Shown here: piece by piece, positions 62,259 through 64,000 of the stretch
Numbering within the stretch: the first letter of the stretch is position 1
How the letters are laid out: each line of letters opens with the position of its first letter
Origin: CAIKLP01 sp965279595
GTDB lineage: Bacteria; Bacteroidota; Bacteroidia; Sphingobacteriales; Sphingobacteriaceae
Direction of reading: 5' to 3'
Assembly: GCA_965279595.1 (NCBI GenBank)
Contig: OZ257246.1
Span: forward strand, 558,001 to 622,000
Length of the DNA: 64,000 bases
Made by a program: the position numbers and the translations under genes
Notes under the pieces: model-generated
Databases searched by the model: none
The model's input: the letters and a program-made list of their open reading frames with translations, nothing else
What the model was told of the DNA's origin: nothing

Positions 62259-64000
62259 ATGAAAAAGAACTACTTAAAATGGTCGACAATTCTGATGGTT
62301 ATAGCAATATTGCAAAACATCACCTTCCAATCTATTGCACAAAAATCTAATCCATTCAATAAGAAAAAAGCAACTACTGAAAAATCAATTCAATTTAATC
62401 ATGGCCTGCCACTTATAATTAATGGGGCAGATAATTTCAGTTCTAGCAATGTATACAAAAGTATTCCTGCATTGAATACAGTTCTTTTAAATCAAAAGAC
62501 TTCGAATGTAGTTCTTAAAGTAAGCTATGATAAAAATCAAAAAGTTAATTTCATTTGGCTTCAAGAAAACAAAAAATATTTTGCAGAACAAAATGCTCAT
62601 TCATTTGAAAATATTTCTAAAACTTTTTTTAATGAAAATAAAACACTTTGGTTAAGCGAAAATCAAAATGCAGATTGGGCATTGAAAAATATAGAAACCG
62701 ACAATTTAAATATGACGCATTTAAAATTCAATCAAACCTATTTAGGTTTGAAAATATGGAATGCAGAGGTTATTACACATTTTAAAAATGATCAACTTGA
62801 ATCTATCAATGGCAAAATGATAGCTTGTTCAAGTATCAATATTCATCCAACTATTAATTCAAATTCAGCTCTTGAAATTGCTTATTCAAATTTAAAAATT
62901 ACCAATCATACTGAATTATTTAAAGGATTTGACAACACACTCAAAAATTTGCTTCAGCCAACTGTTGAGTTGATTATTTATCAAGATGAAGATTTAAAAG
63001 TAAATCCAACTTTAGCTTATAGGGTTTCTGTATATAAAAACACCATTGAACATTGGGAATTATTTATCAATGCAAATTCTGGACATGTGATTTATCAATC
63101 AAACATTACATGTGCAGATGGACCAACCACTGCAAATGCATTGGATTTGAACAATGCAAACAAAACCATCAACACCTATTTAAAAACTGGAACTCATTAC
63201 CTTTTAGATGCAAGCAGAGTGATGTTTGCTGGAGGTGCTATTCCTGATGATGCCAAAGGTGCCATCATAACATTTGATCAAAAAAATATTGCCAATAGTC
63301 AAAATTTATTTTACATCACTTCAGTAAATAATACTTGGACTGATAAAGCATCTGTTTCAGCACATTTTAATGGCGGCCAAGCTTATGAATATTACAGAAC
63401 AGTACATAATAGAAATTCATTGGATGGTAAAGGTGGAAATATATATTCCATTGTAAATGTTCCTGAACAAGATGGAACAAGTATGGAGAATGCGTTTTGG
63501 AATGGACAATTTATGCTTTATGGAAATGGTGGCAATAGTATGAAACCTTTAGCTGGTGGATTAGATGTTGCCGCACATGAAATGACTCATGGTGTTATTG
63601 AGAACTCTGCTAATTTAGAATACAAATTTCAATCAGGTGCTATTAACGAATCAATGGCTGATATATTTGGTGCAATGGTTGATAGAGATGATTGGAAATT
63701 AGGAGAAGACATTGTGAAATTAAATGCATTTCCAAGTGGAGCATTAAGAGATTTATCAAATCCACATAATGGTGGTACAAGTATTAATGACCAAGGATGG
63801 CAACCCGCACACATGAATGAATTTTTACAGTTGAATGAAAATCAAGATCATGGTGGTGTACATATCAATAGTGGAATTGTAAATAAAGCTTATTATTTAT
63901 TTGCAACAGCAATTACAAAAGAAAAAGCAGAAAAAATTTATTACCGCGCTTTGACTTTATACTTAACGCGTTCATCAAATTTTGTTGACTTAAGATTAGC
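62259..64000 (+). CDS. secreted M4 (thermolysin-type) metallopeptidase, 3' end cut by window
   Basis: The first 580 codons of an M4 zinc endopeptidase; the frame is still open at the window end. It starts at ATG 62259 with a signal peptide (ending SIAQ). A propeptide of the FTP/PepSY type follows (LNMTHLKFNQTYLGLKIWNAEV). The catalytic part has HExxH (His440, Glu441, His444) in AAHEMTHGV, third zinc ligand Glu464 in GAINESMADIFG, and GGVHINSGIVNKAYYLFA, which holds the thermolysin active-site His. It is secreted, and a T9SS sorting domain may lie beyond the window. The small exported gene just upstream is its likely operon partner. Confidence 0.93.
   Translation, partial: MKKNYLKWSTILMVIAILQNITFQSIAQKSNPFNKKKATTEKSIQFNHGLPLIINGADNFSSSNVYKSIPALNTVLLNQKTSNVVLKVSYDKNQKVNFIWLQENKKYFAEQNAHSFENISKTFFNENKTLWLSENQNADWALKNIETDNLNMTHLKFNQTYLGLKIWNAEVITHFKNDQLESINGKMIACSSINIHPTINSNSALEIAYSNLKITNHTELFKGFDNTLKNLLQPTVELIIYQDEDLKVNPTLAYRVSVYKNTIEHWELFINANSGHVIYQSNITCADGPTTANALDLNNANKTINTYLKTGTHYLLDASRVMFAGGAIPDDAKGAIITFDQKNIANSQNLFYITSVNNTWTDKASVSAHFNGGQAYEYYRTVHNRNSLDGKGGNIYSIVNVPEQDGTSMENAFWNGQFMLYGNGGNSMKPLAGGLDVAAHEMTHGVIENSANLEYKFQSGAINESMADIFGAMVDRDDWKLGEDIVKLNAFPSGALRDLSNPHNGGTSINDQGWQPAHMNEFLQLNENQDHGGVHINSGIVNKAYYLFATAITKEKAEKIYYRALTLYLTRSSNFVDLRL

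Noticed and set aside
63053..63247. separate 64-residue Cys-rich coding frame
   Set aside because: It lies in a different frame entirely inside the M4 peptidase propeptide, whose own frame is well supported.
1..64000. tRNA, rRNA, CRISPR array, insertion sequence or prophage
   Set aside because: I read the intergenic gaps, all under 300 bases, and saw no cloverleaf-like sequence, regular repeats, transposase, integrase or phage genes.

Overview
The window is an AT-rich chromosomal stretch of a member of the Bacteroidota. The signs are type IX secretion (T9SS) genes (porU, porV, a gldJ-like lipoprotein, a PorP/SprF protein), several proteins ending in T9SS type A sorting domains, a LytS/LytTR pair, a 7TMR-DISM sensor kinase, a DUF4403 lipoprotein, and promoter-like TTTG / TAnnTTTG boxes. 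Class and genus cannot be fixed from sequence alone. Coding density is very high and no gene-free stretch exceeds 300 bases. I see no rRNA, tRNA, CRISPR array, insertion sequence or prophage. The window cuts two genes: a LutB-like protein at the left edge and an M4 metallopeptidase at the right edge.

Layout. 1-9.2 kb: lutB-like 3' end; an SPFH protein with a small ribbon-helix-helix protein; a fused E1 alpha/beta 2-oxoacid dehydrogenase; a haem/copper monooxygenase-like T9SS cargo; a tail-specific protease; an RsmF-like rRNA methyltransferase. 9.2-14.4 kb: a minus-strand envelope-folding operon (PpiC protein, degenerate parvulin lipoprotein, SurA-like PPIase, MoxR ATPase). 15-24 kb: glycosyltransferase and the T9SS block (gldJ-like and PorP/SprF on minus, porU-porV on plus) followed by ispF. 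24-28 kb: TrmH-type methyltransferase plus a FeoB-associated Cys-rich peptide, then a LiaF-like / DUF4288 / LytS / LytTR operon. 28-34 kb: DinB-superfamily proteins, polA, a CMD protein, tag, an alkyltransferase-like protein and trmB. 34-40 kb: GDP-fucose synthase, a small outer-membrane protein, and a gltX operon with a B12-binding subunit and an enoyl-CoA hydratase. 40-51.6 kb: sensor kinase with an M1 peptidase, two tandem paralogous PKD cargo proteins, a DUF4403 lipoprotein, a DinB protein and a nucleoside transporter.

The right-hand part (51.6-61.8 kb) is a dense signalling island. A four-gene minus operon encodes an E1/ThiF-like protein of the Rv1355c type, a GNAT-like protein, a 7TMR-DISM histidine kinase and a receiver-histidine kinase. 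Facing away from it is a stand-alone receiver abutting a large TPR-CHAT (caspase-like) lipoprotein. That gene converges with an ECF sigma / zinc-finger anti-sigma pair. I consider this island, together with the small exported emfourin-like protein in front of the secreted M4 peptidase (61.9-64 kb), the most promising places for undescribed biology. The functional links are inferences from gene order and motifs.
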